21,940 bases of DNA from Candidatus Glassbacteria bacterium RIFCSPLOWO2_12_FULL_58_11 (GTDB lineage Bacteria > Gemmatimonadota > Glassbacteria > GWA2-58-10): NCBI GenBank assembly GCA_001780825.1, contig MFIX01000223.1:1-21940 (forward strand). The letters are read 5' to 3'. The notes under the pieces were generated by a model. That model was given only the letters and a program-made list of their open reading frames with translations. It ran no database searches and had not been told where the DNA came from. This document shows positions 1 to 7,005 of this stretch, piece after piece (the first letter of the stretch is position 1; every line of letters starts with the position of its first letter). Position numbers and translations under genes: made by a program.

Positions 1-237
1 AACCTCTTTTCCTTGGGATGCAATCCATGCCGTTTTGAAAATGAATCATTCATTGCTTCATAGCCTTATTACAAAGAATATTTCTGCTGAATATTTTTAC
101 TATACCACAATTTTTCTCATTTATAAAGAACAAAACGTAACATTTTAAAAATTGCTGACCGACTACCTGTCAGGCAGGCGGATTTTGGAGGCACGTCAGG
201 AGGCACCCAAATTTGTCAAAAACTGGCAGAACGTGGC
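1..237. other. AT-rich non-coding left edge
   Basis: No open reading frame with a ribosome binding site is visible on either strand. Positions 50-155 are strongly AT-rich, as expected of a regulatory region, but I cannot define a convincing promoter. Around 165-195 there is a GC-richer patch with the octamer GGAGGCAC twice (187 and 199) and a CCTG/CAGG-type imperfect inverted repeat, possibly the remnant of a short intergenic repeat. The gene to the left, if any, lies outside the window. Confidence 0.5.
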
Positions 238-271
238 AAAAAAATGACCTGACGCAAAATTGCGCCAGGTC
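238..271 (-). terminator. Intrinsic terminator after tRNA-Val
   Basis: Read on the minus strand, GACCTGGCGCAA pairs with TTGCGTCAGGTC (246-271), a stem of up to 12 bp with one mismatch, followed at once by A and seven Ts (238-245). This is a textbook Rho-independent terminator. It lies about 30 bases past the 3' end of tRNA-Val and should end the leftward purN-purH-membrane protein-tRNA transcript. Confidence 0.88.
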
Positions 272-302
272 GCATAAGTGATTGATAGATATGATAATAA
301 GA

Positions 303-380
303 TGGTGGGCACTACTGGATTCGAACCAGTGACCTCCTGCTTGTAAGGCAGGCGCTCTAAACCAGCTGAGCTAAGCGCCC
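303..380 (-). tRNA. tRNA-Val (anticodon TAC)
   Basis: On the minus strand the gene starts with acceptor GGGCGCT (380-374), which pairs with AGTGCCC (313-307) with one G-T wobble, followed by discriminator A and an encoded CCA (303-305). The D arm, a five-pair anticodon stem (CCTGC/GCAGG) around the loop CTTACAA, and a T arm with TTCGAAT are all present. The anticodon TAC (345-343) reads GUA valine codons. The gene lies 11 bases after the stop of the small membrane protein gene and just before a terminator, so it is probably processed from a longer messenger. Confidence 0.97.
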
Positions 381-391
381 ATCGATTCCGG

Positions 392-631
392 CTAAACGAT
401 TATCGCTAAAGGCACCAGGATACAGTAGCCCAGCACGAGACAGACCGGGGCAAAGGTAATCGAGCCCATCCCCAGGGCGATATGTCCGAGCACGATCACC
501 ATCAGGGCCGCGATAAACAGCACGAGGTTTTTCTGCGAAAAAGCTTTTGCCACGCCTGCAGCAATCTCTTTTTCCTGGGACGGCTTCTTTTCCCTTTTAC
601 GGGCTGCCGCCTTATCTTTTTGCTCTGCCAT
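392..631 (-). CDS. Small two-helix inner-membrane protein
   Basis: This is a 79-residue protein of unknown function. Residues 1-33 are very polar and lysine-rich (MAEQKDKAAARKREKK at the start). The rest is hydrophobic, with two likely membrane helices at about 34-52 and 55-78 and almost no loop after the second. The layout recalls small DUF3098-like membrane proteins, but I cannot assign a family firmly. The ATG at 631 has only a weak GGCGAG-type ribosome site. It sits between purH (150 bases upstream) and tRNA-Val (11 bases downstream), all on the same strand. The charged N-terminus followed by clean helices argues that it is real and not a shadow. Confidence 0.72.
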   Translation of the reverse strand: MAEQKDKAAARKREKKPSQEKEIAAGVAKAFSQKNLVLFIAALMVIVLGHIALGMGSITFAPVCLVLGYCILVPLAIIV

Positions 632-732
632 AATTTTCTCGCCTGCATTTTTATTTTAAGTGGTCTGCCGCCGCTGACGGCAGTCAAGCGCCGAAAATTG
701 CCTTTCCGGGCTTCCGCAAATTCCTTAAGATC

Positions 733-760
733 AATTTAAATGCGATTTTTCCCCAGTCAA
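733..760 (-). promoter_or_regulatory. Candidate sigma-70 promoter for the membrane protein/tRNA-Val
   Basis: On the minus strand TTGACT (760-755) and TAAATT (738-733) are separated by 16 bases in the purH-membrane protein gap. The -35 matches 5 of 6 consensus bases, the -10 only 4 of 6. It could give the tRNA a promoter independent of the pur genes. It is a modest match in AT-rich sequence. Confidence 0.35.
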
Positions 761-782
761 GTCCGGCCCTTTGGCTGCACGC

Positions 783-1388
783 TCAATCCAGCTTGACACC
801 CTGAAGGTAATCCAGGATAGTCCGGTCGTACTGGGAAGTCCTTTTGAATACCGCAAGCGCCAGTTTGAGACGCAGCTCGAGGTTCAGGCTCCCGTCATTT
901 TTTTTCAACTGATCGATGACCTCGGCATACTGGTCCGGCGAGGTGACCACGGCCACCGACTGGAAGTTTTTTGCCGCGCTGCGCAGCATGCTCGGTCCGC
1001 CGATATCGATCTGCTCGACCGCCTCCTGGAGGCTGACATCTTTCCGGGCGACTGTCTTTTCGAATGGGTAGAGGTTGACCACCACCATATCGATGAGCTC
1101 GATCCCGAGCTCGCGGCATTGCCGCATGTGGTCTGCCAGGTCCCGGCGCGCCAGCAGGGCCCCGTGAACCTTGGGATGCAGGGTTTTCACCCGGCCGTCG
1201 AGGATTTCCGGATGGCCGGTGAACTCATCCACGCTGCGCAGCTTGATCCCCTGGCCAGCCAGGTGGGCGGCGGTGCCGCCCGTGGAAAGGATTTCCACTC
1301 CGTACGAGCTTAAAACCCCGGCCAGGTCTGAGACTCCCTCTTTATCCGAGACACTGATCAGGACCCGCTTGATTTTGATTAAATTCAT
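783..1388 (-). CDS. purH: Stand-alone IMP cyclohydrolase (PurH N-terminal domain)
   Basis: The 201-residue protein matches the MGS-like IMP cyclohydrolase half of PurH, which closes FAICAR to IMP, the last step of purine synthesis. Visible family motifs are STGGTA (35-40), GRVKTLHPKVHG (65-76), VVVNLYPF (102-109) and IDIGGPSMLRSAAKNF (127-142). The usual bifunctional PurH is about 510-530 residues. Here the frame ends cleanly with TGA after residue 201, and the next 150 bases hold no AICAR-transformylase sequence in any frame, so this looks like a single-domain gene and not a frameshifted one. Split IMP cyclohydrolase and AICAR formyltransferase genes are known in some bacteria. The ATG at 1388 lies 27 bases after the purN stop, indicating an operon. 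Confidence 0.93.
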   Translation of the reverse strand: MNLIKIKRVLISVSDKEGVSDLAGVLSSYGVEILSTGGTAAHLAGQGIKLRSVDEFTGHPEILDGRVKTLHPKVHGALLARRDLADHMRQCRELGIELIDMVVVNLYPFEKTVARKDVSLQEAVEQIDIGGPSMLRSAAKNFQSVAVVTSPDQYAEVIDQLKKNDGSLNLELRLKLALAVFKRTSQYDRTILDYLQGVKLD

Positions 1389-1415
1389 GGTCGGTTTGCC
1401 TTTTAATTTGGATAA

Positions 1416-2057
1416 TCAGGCTTGCTGTGAAATCTGGACGATACCGTCGACCACCTTGACCCGGCCCTCGGCGATCAGCGCGACTACCTCGGGTAGAATC
1501 TCGTGCTCCGCCTCCAGCACTCTGCCGGCCAGCTCCTCCGGCGTATCCGTATGATATACCGGAACAGTCCGCTGGGCGATTATCGGTCCCTTATCGTATT
1601 GCTCGTTGACAAAATGCACGGTCGGGCCGCTCACTTTCACCCCGGCGGCAAGCACTGCCTCGTGCACTTTCCTGCCGTACATCCCCTGGCCGCCGAAAAG
1701 GGGCAAAAGAGCGGGATGGATGTTAATTATCCGGTTGCTGAAAGCGGCGACCAGGTTCGGCGGCAGCATCTTGAGGTAGCCGGCCAGGACGATCAGGTCG
1801 ATTCCCTCGGCCTTGAATAGCCCGATCAGCCGCTGGCCGAAAGCCTCGGGGCTGTCGAACGCGGCCGGATCGACCACCGCGGAAGGCACTGCCGCCCGCT
1901 CCGCCCGCTCCAGAGCGCCAACCCCCGGGCGATTGGTGACCACCAGGCAGACTTCCGCCGAAGAAAGAGCAGCCTCCCGGCCGGGAAAACGGTCGAGCAA
2001 CTGCTGCAGGTTGGTGCCGCCGCCGCTCGCCATTACAGCTACCCGGAGCCCGGACAT
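1416..2057 (-). CDS. purN: Phosphoribosylglycinamide formyltransferase PurN
   Basis: The 213-residue protein is of normal length for the formyl-THF-dependent GAR transformylase, the third step of purine synthesis, which acts in the cytoplasm. It carries the phosphate-binding SGGGTNLQ loop (11-18), LAGYLKMLP (91-99), NIHPALLP (112-119) with catalytic Asn112 and His114, and HFVNEQYDKGPIIAQ (148-162) with the catalytic Asp at 155. I start it at the ATG at 2057, because AGGAG lies six bases upstream; an in-frame TTG at 2072 would swallow that site. It is followed by the purH cyclohydrolase gene. Confidence 0.95.
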   Translation of the reverse strand: MSGLRVAVMASGGGTNLQQLLDRFPGREAALSSAEVCLVVTNRPGVGALERAERAAVPSAVVDPAAFDSPEAFGQRLIGLFKAEGIDLIVLAGYLKMLPPNLVAAFSNRIINIHPALLPLFGGQGMYGRKVHEAVLAAGVKVSGPTVHFVNEQYDKGPIIAQRTVPVYHTDTPEELAGRVLEAEHEILPEVVALIAEGRVKVVDGIVQISQQA

Positions 2058-2114
2058 CTGCCTCTCCTGCAATTCAAGTTGCGCTGCCTTTCGGGAAACA
2101 GGCCCTTCAATTGC

Positions 2115-2146
2115 GCGCGGCGAAAAGCTCGAACCTTTCGCCGCGC
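2115..2146. repeat. Strong 11-bp hairpin between gfo and purN
   Basis: GCGCGGCGAAA (2115-2125) and TTTCGCCGCGC (2136-2146) are exact inverted repeats with a 10-base loop. On the minus strand the hairpin lies about 70 bases past the stop of the Gfo/Idh/MocA gene and 58 bases before the purN start. No U-tract follows on either strand, so it is not a standard intrinsic terminator. It could stabilise the 3' end of the upstream messenger or act in the purN leader. No purine-riboswitch core is visible. Confidence 0.6.
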
Positions 2147-2217
2147 ATTTCCATCCAACTGTTTACAATCTTCAGCCAGATACATGGACCGGCGGAGCGG
2201 CCTATATCAATTCTTTG

Positions 2218-3885
2218 CTAAACCAACACCTGTTGCGCGCTTTCGGAGGGCTGGGAATCGAACTTGATCTGCTGGTTCTCGGCATCCCAGCGGACACGGG
2301 TCCCCAGGCGGAAAGCGTAGGTGCCCATGTGCGCGGTAATCGCCTCCTGGAAGCCGTCATCGATATTGCACATCGTGTTGGTGTTGTTGTCGCGGATATG
2401 GTCGATCCAGTTCTTGATGTGCAGGTAAGTAATATCCACCAGCCGGCCTTCGCGAAGGGTATAGAGCAGTCCCTTGGAGATAGTCCACTGCGAGGTGGCC
2501 GAGGTGATTGCTTCGATTCCCTTACCGGCAACTGTCCGGTAGGAGATCATCGGCTCGTTGAGCCGGGCCTTGCCGCTCTTGATCAGCTCGGCATAGCGCT
2601 GGCTTTGCGGGTCGGCGAATACATCCACCCCGTTGGTGAGATCCATTGTCGCCTCGCTGCCCAAATAGATCTGTCCGCGCTCGTGCTCGCTGGAGAGGGT
2701 TGCGTTATAGACGACAGTCAGGTTGCGGTCCGGCCATTCATAGGTGACCTGGAACACATCCGGGACATCCCGGCGCATCACCGGCACATCCGGCCTGGGC
2801 AGCGCGCCCTGTGGAACCGGATCATCCGAGTCCAGCGGATCGCCATTGGCGGTCATCAGGGTGGTATATTCCTTGTGATAATAAATCCCGCCCGAGGCCA
2901 CCGCGGTGGTCGGAATCCCCAGGTTCATCACCATGTTGATCACATCCAGCTCGTGGGTCAGAAGGTCCCCCGAGAGGCCGGTCCCGTAATCCCAGAAGCA
3001 GCGCCAGCGGAAGAAACGGTTCGGGTCGTAGGGCCGCTGCACGGTGTTGGAGACATACTGGTCCCAGTCCACGTTGCGCGGGCCGCTCGGTGCGCTTTTC
3101 GGGCCGTGCTCCTTGGGAATGTCGTAAACCCAGGCGCCGTTGCGGGAATTGCGATTGGTGTAGCACTGGATCAAAGTCACCTCGCCCAGCATGCCCTTAT
3201 CGATCACTTCCATGGCCGAGTCATAACGGTCGCTGTTGCGGTTCTGGTGGCCGAGCTGGAAGACAATACCAGCCTTTTTGACCGCCTCCCGGACCTGGAA
3301 AGCCTCCTCGAATTTCTTGGTCATGCATTTTTCCACGTACACGTGCTTGCCAGCATTGGCCGCGGCGATAGCTACCGGCGCATGGTAATGGTCCGAGGTG
3401 GCGATCACCACCGCATCGACATCGCTCTGCTCCAGCAGCTCCTGGTAAGTCGGATAAAACTTGGCTGTGCCCCCGCTGGCCTTGATCGCCCAGTCCACGC
3501 TGGGCTGGAACAGATCGCAGACCGCGGTCAGCTTGAGATTCAGTTTTTCCTGGCCCTCATGGCCTCGCGGAGCCTCCTCATCCGGTGGCCAGAACCCGGC
3601 CGAGCGCATCAGCGATTTCCCTCTTCCGCCGCAGCCGATGATCCCGATATTGATCGTGTCATTGGCGCTGGCGGCGCGTTTGTAATTCCTTTTGGTAATG
3701 TTCGGGTTCGTGCCGCTGGGCCGATTCCCCAGTTGCAGGACCTCCTCGCGGGAGGCGCGGTCCAGGGCTTCCTTTTTGTACAGCGACAATCCGAAAGCGC
3801 CGAGTACCGGCGTGGTGGCGGCGGCTTTCAGAAAATCACGCCGTCCCACTCCTGACCTGTTATCTCTGCCTGTATTGTCAGCCAT
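2218..3885 (-). CDS. Tat-exported Gfo/Idh/MocA-family oxidoreductase
   Basis: This 555-residue NAD(P)-dependent sugar or polyol oxidoreductase begins with a Tat signal (GRRDFLKAA at 14-22, then a hydrophobic stretch), so it should act in the periplasm. The Rossmann motif GCGGRG is at 84-89, with Asp124 at the end of the second strand (typical of NAD preference). EKCMTK (185-190) is a variant of the family EKP motif with the catalytic Lys, and a GDLLTHELD motif supplies the catalytic His. The protein is longer than the usual 330-450 residues, with inserts seen in the exported Bacteroidota-type subfamily. The ATG at 3885 is chosen because AAAGGAG (3894-3900) lies eight bases upstream; an in-frame ATG at 3927 lacks such a site. 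It is downstream of and co-oriented with a DoxX gene. The substrate is unknown. Confidence 0.93.
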   Translation of the reverse strand: MADNTGRDNRSGVGRRDFLKAAATTPVLGAFGLSLYKKEALDRASREEVLQLGNRPSGTNPNITKRNYKRAASANDTINIGIIGCGGRGKSLMRSAGFWPPDEEAPRGHEGQEKLNLKLTAVCDLFQPSVDWAIKASGGTAKFYPTYQELLEQSDVDAVVIATSDHYHAPVAIAAANAGKHVYVEKCMTKKFEEAFQVREAVKKAGIVFQLGHQNRNSDRYDSAMEVIDKGMLGEVTLIQCYTNRNSRNGAWVYDIPKEHGPKSAPSGPRNVDWDQYVSNTVQRPYDPNRFFRWRCFWDYGTGLSGDLLTHELDVINMVMNLGIPTTAVASGGIYYHKEYTTLMTANGDPLDSDDPVPQGALPRPDVPVMRRDVPDVFQVTYEWPDRNLTVVYNATLSSEHERGQIYLGSEATMDLTNGVDVFADPQSQRYAELIKSGKARLNEPMISYRTVAGKGIEAITSATSQWTISKGLLYTLREGRLVDITYLHIKNWIDHIRDNNTNTMCNIDDGFQEAITAHMGTYAFRLGTRVRWDAENQQIKFDSQPSESAQQVLV

Positions 3886-3964
3886 TCTCTCTGCTCCTTT
3901 ACGCAAGGGTAGGTCGTCCTGATTCATACCCTCTTTTATAGACGATAATATCGATTGCCTGGAT

Positions 3965-4459
3965 TTATTGTTTGACGAACAGCCGGTCGAAACCCCAGAT
4001 CTGCCCCGAGGGGAAGGCCAACAGCACCAGGGCGGCGGAGAACTCCACCAGGTTCTTGTTGACGATCATGTAGCTTCCCTCGCCGGCCATGAACTGGACG
4101 CCGATCCAGGGAGGATTGGTGATATAGAACAGGAACAGAAATACGGCGGCTCCAACCAGCGCGGTCCTGGTAAACAGACCCAGGATCAGGGCGAGCCCGA
4201 TCAGGGTCAAGCCCCAGGACATGATAATATTTATCCCGCCGACCATCCAGGCTGAATGGCCGAGAGTGGAAAAGATCCCGGCGAACGGCCCTGGGGCGGC
4301 ATTGAGGTATCCGGCCGAGGACCAGCCCTCGCCGGTGACTTTGACGTACCCCTCATAGAGGAAGTGCCAGCCGATAATCACCCTCATGCAAGTCAGGAAA
4401 AAAAGCTGCGCTCCGGTGTATTTTTTCAGCATACCGTTTAACGTCTCTTCAGTAGCCAC
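3965..4459 (-). CDS. DoxX-family inner-membrane protein
   Basis: This 164-residue protein has about four membrane helices and the DoxX-type N-terminal pattern (RVIIGWHFLYEGYVK, residues 26-40). DoxX/DoxD proteins include a quinone-reducing subunit of archaeal thiosulfate:quinone oxidoreductase, and bacterial DoxX proteins are linked to membrane redox reactions, mostly without a known partner. It starts at GTG 4459, with AAAGGGG six bases upstream. The Gfo/Idh/MocA gene follows after 79 bases on the same strand, so the two are probably co-transcribed. This pairing suggests that DoxX could take electrons from the periplasmic oxidoreductase, which is an inference. Confidence 0.9.
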   Translation of the reverse strand: MATEETLNGMLKKYTGAQLFFLTCMRVIIGWHFLYEGYVKVTGEGWSSAGYLNAAPGPFAGIFSTLGHSAWMVGGINIIMSWGLTLIGLALILGLFTRTALVGAAVFLFLFYITNPPWIGVQFMAGEGSYMIVNKNLVEFSAALVLLAFPSGQIWGFDRLFVKQ

Positions 4460-4550
4460 TACTGTCCCCTTTGCTGAGGGTGGAAGTTGAAAAAGATGCC
4501 GGTGGAAATGAAATATTGTCGTAACTGACGGAGAAAATATCGCAGAAAAG

Positions 4551-4579
4551 ATTATAACCTGTTTATATTAAATAAGAAG
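4551..4579 (-). promoter_or_regulatory. Candidate promoter for doxX-gfo
   Basis: A perfect TATAAT lies on the minus strand at 4556-4551, 92 bases ahead of the DoxX start, inside an AT-rich stretch. No good -35 hexamer sits at the right distance (the nearest are TTCTTA or CTTCTT), so it would be a weak or activator-dependent promoter. It is back to back with the strong rightward promoter at 4742. Confidence 0.4.
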
Positions 4580-4741
4580 AACTCATCCGGCAAGAAAATT
4601 ATCCCGGTATTTACAGCCCGGTCCAGGCAATATTGTATCGGATTAATAATGCGGCATCAGGCCGCTCCTAGTCCATTCCCGGGGCGGGGCGGGTATCCGC
4701 GAACCGCCCGGAATAGCCGGTTCCGGCCGGAGAGGGATTGC

Positions 4742-4770
4742 TTGACAAGGCCGGGCGCCGGACATATAAT
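4742..4770 (+). promoter_or_regulatory. Consensus sigma-70 promoter for the MFS/isomerase operon
   Basis: TTGACA (4742-4747) and TATAAT (4765-4770) are separated by exactly 17 bases, a perfect match to the housekeeping promoter in both hexamers and spacing. Transcription should start near 4777. This fixes the MFS start codon to a position downstream, at 4840 or 4843. A GC-rich inverted repeat (GGGCGG and CCGCCC, about 4683-4710) lies just upstream and may separate it from the leftward promoter. Confidence 0.85.
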
Positions 4771-4842
4771 TTTCCCGTGTTTCGAGCCGGTTACAGCCTT
4801 TATGTTTCGGATTCGCCTACCAAACGAGCGGAGCCATTTTTG

Positions 4843-6021
4843 GTGCGCAAGACCCTCTCTCCGGCCTATCTGACCGCCGCCTGCTGTTCCGGATATTACG
4901 CAATGGGGTTGGTAATCTCGCTGATCGGCGCGGGGCTCGAGGCGTTCGCCGGGCAGCTTTCCACCAGCCCCACCGCGATCGGCGGGAGCTTTTTTTTCTT
5001 TGTCGGCACGGCCTCGTTTTTCATGCTGTTCGTGGTCGGCCCCCTGATCGACCGTTTCGGCCAGAAGCCGGTGCTGATCGCCGGCAGCCTCTTCCTCTCC
5101 GCGGCGATATTACTCCTGACCCGGGCCCGCTCGCTGAGCGCCGCCTGCGCCCTGATGTTTCTGGCCGGGACCGGCTCAGCCGGGCTCAACGGCGGGGTCA
5201 ATACGCTGATAAACCACCTGCACAAGAATAACCGCAGCCGGGCCTTCAACCTGTCGAACATTTTTTTCGGCCTCGGGGCGGTGACTCTCCCCTGCCTGGC
5301 GGGCTGGCTGCTGAAAAGCGGCGGGCTGTTCAATCTGCTTGTTATCACCTCGGCGCTGAGTCTGCTTCCGGCCCTTCTTTTTTCCCTCGGGGTCTTTCCC
5401 CCGGGCGCGGCGGTCAATGATTTCCGGCTGGGCGAGGCGGTCCGGACCCTGGCCAATCCGCTGGTGGCGCTGTTCGCCCTGGTGATTTTCTTTTATACGG
5501 GTCTCGAAGCGAGCCTGGGCATCTGGAGCCGCACGGCAATGGTCGACTCCTGGAAAGTCAGCGCGCCGCTGGACCAGTTTATCCTCGCGGGATACTGGGG
5601 CGCGCTGATCACTGGACGCCTGCTGGCCGGCACGACATTCAAGGATATTCCGAGCCACACGCTGGTGCTGTCCTGCGCGATCGGCTCCGCGGCCGGACTG
5701 GGGGCTTTTCTTGTCGCCCCCTCGGTCTATGTGGCGGCCGGCGCACTCTGGTTCTCGGGACTTTGTTTCGCGCCGATATTTCCCAGCACGATGGGCAGCG
5801 CCGGAGAAAACCTGTCCGGCTATACGGGGACCGTTTTCTCGCTGCTGATCGCGGTTGGCGTGCTGGGCGCGGTTTTACTTTCGACCGGCGTAGGGAAAAT
5901 CGCCGCTTCGAGCTCACTGAACGGAGCTTTCCGGGTAATCCTGGCCAGCGGTGTCCTGATGCTTACTTTCCAGTACCTGCTGCGCCGCCGGATTATCTTT
6001 CGCCTTCAGCGGGGCGGCTGA
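4843..6021 (+). CDS. Major facilitator superfamily transporter
   Basis: This 392-residue protein has about twelve hydrophobic segments, typical of a proton-coupled or facilitative MFS carrier. The loop-2/3 signature GPLIDRFGQKPVLIAG (about residues 65-80) is motif A of the superfamily. I start it at GTG 4843, nine bases after GGAG (4830-4833); the adjacent TTG 4840 is equally possible. Longer reading frames beginning at 4738 would start inside the -35 element of the promoter at 4742 and are excluded. The next gene follows after 34 bases. The neighbourhood (exported oxidoreductase, DoxX, two exported isomerase-like proteins) suggests import of a sugar derivative, but the sequence does not show the substrate. 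Confidence 0.9.
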   Translation: MRKTLSPAYLTAACCSGYYAMGLVISLIGAGLEAFAGQLSTSPTAIGGSFFFFVGTASFFMLFVVGPLIDRFGQKPVLIAGSLFLSAAILLLTRARSLSAACALMFLAGTGSAGLNGGVNTLINHLHKNNRSRAFNLSNIFFGLGAVTLPCLAGWLLKSGGLFNLLVITSALSLLPALLFSLGVFPPGAAVNDFRLGEAVRTLANPLVALFALVIFFYTGLEASLGIWSRTAMVDSWKVSAPLDQFILAGYWGALITGRLLAGTTFKDIPSHTLVLSCAIGSAAGLGAFLVAPSVYVAAGALWFSGLCFAPIFPSTMGSAGENLSGYTGTVFSLLIAVGVLGAVLLSTGVGKIAASSSLNGAFRVILASGVLMLTFQYLLRRRIIFRLQRGG

Positions 6022-6055
6022 TCTCACAATCATTGAACTGTTACAGGAGCGCGCA

Positions 6056-6958
6056 ATGAAAGAACCGAACCGCAGAAACTTCCTGAAAAGCTCGCTGGCC
6101 GCCGGCGGGGCCCTGGCCGCCCTGGGGGAAGCCCTCCCGGCGAAAGCTGACGCGGCGGCGGGGGAAAAGAAGTTCAAGATCTCTCTGGCCGCCTGGTCGC
6201 TCCATAATGAGTTCCGCACGACCTGGACCAACCTCGACCTGCCGATGATCGCGCGCGAGGAGTTCGGCCTGGAGGGGGTCGAGTTTGTCAACAGCTTTTT
6301 CGAGGCGCCGCGTCTGGTCTATCTCAAGGAGCTCAGGAAACGCGCTGACCATTACGGCGTAGAGCTGGTGCTGATCATGTGTGACGGCGAGGGAGACATG
6401 GCGCACGAGGACCAGCGGGAGCGGGAGCAGGCGGTGATCAGCCATTACAAGTGGGTCGATGCGGCCCATTTCCTGGGCTGCAAGGCCATCCGGGGCAATG
6501 CGGGCTACACGACCGCGGGCACAGTGGATGAGCGAGTGAAGCGCTGCGCCGGGAGCTACCGCAAGCTCTGCGAATATGCCGACCAGGCCGGGATAAACGT
6601 GCTGATCGAAAACCACGGCGGCTTTTCCTCGATTCCGGAAAAAATGCTCGCGATCATGAAACAGGTAGATCACCCGCGGATCGGCACGCTGCCGGATTTC
6701 GGGAACTTTCCGCCGGAAGTGGACCGGTTCGCTGCGATAAAGGCGCTGCTGCCCTACGCCAGTACCTCGGTCAGCGCGAAATGCTATGATTTCGACGCTC
6801 AGGGCCGGCATATCGCTTTCGACATGGACCGGATGATCAAAGAGGTAATCGACTCGGGCTACCACAGCGGCTATATCGGCATCGAATTCGAGGGCGAGAA
6901 GACTTCCCCGCACGACGGGGTGCTGGCCTGTAAAAAGTACCTCGAGCGCTATCAATAA
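6056..6958 (+). CDS. Tat-exported sugar-phosphate isomerase/epimerase-like TIM-barrel protein 1
   Basis: This 300-residue protein starts with a twin-arginine signal (NRRNFLKSSLAAGG, 5-18), so it should work outside the cytoplasm. The remainder fits the xylose-isomerase-like TIM barrel (AP endonuclease family 2). Likely metal ligands are Glu185 in ENHGG, Asp214 in PDFGN and Glu277 near the C-terminus (GIEFEG). GGAG lies eight bases before the ATG. It is the second gene of the MFS operon and a close paralog of the next gene. Known relatives act on sugars, inositol or keto-sugars. Since its substrate would be in the periplasm, a sugar phosphate is unlikely despite the family name. Confidence 0.92.
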   Translation: MKEPNRRNFLKSSLAAGGALAALGEALPAKADAAAGEKKFKISLAAWSLHNEFRTTWTNLDLPMIAREEFGLEGVEFVNSFFEAPRLVYLKELRKRADHYGVELVLIMCDGEGDMAHEDQREREQAVISHYKWVDAAHFLGCKAIRGNAGYTTAGTVDERVKRCAGSYRKLCEYADQAGINVLIENHGGFSSIPEKMLAIMKQVDHPRIGTLPDFGNFPPEVDRFAAIKALLPYASTSVSAKCYDFDAQGRHIAFDMDRMIKEVIDSGYHSGYIGIEFEGEKTSPHDGVLACKKYLERYQ

Positions 6959-7005
6959 GCGTTTCTACCCATAAAATTTTTCACCAATCAGCAAGGGAGA
7001 AGAAG

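Noticed and set aside
187..207. GGAGGCAC direct repeat
   Set aside because: There are only two copies with a short spacer, no spacer-repeat periodicity and no nearby cas gene, so it is not a CRISPR array.
665..683. CTGCCG/CGGCAG hairpin downstream of purH as terminator
   Set aside because: The stem has only six pairs and no T run follows on the minus strand.
1813..3855. Plus-strand open frame of 680 codons
   Set aside because: It lies antisense to purN and the Gfo/Idh/MocA gene, both with full family motifs and ribosome sites. Long antisense frames are a by-product of GC-rich codon use, and this one has no recognisable motif.
4738..4842. Longer N-terminus for the MFS transporter from a TTG at 4738
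   Set aside because: The codon precedes the consensus promoter at 4742-4770, so it would not be in the transcript. The extra residues look unlike a membrane-protein start.
6041..6955. Minus-strand open frame of 304 codons
   Set aside because: It is antisense to the first TIM-barrel gene in the mirrored frame, which has a Tat signal and a ribosome site. A similar mirrored frame (6988-7578) under the paralog shows the same artefact.
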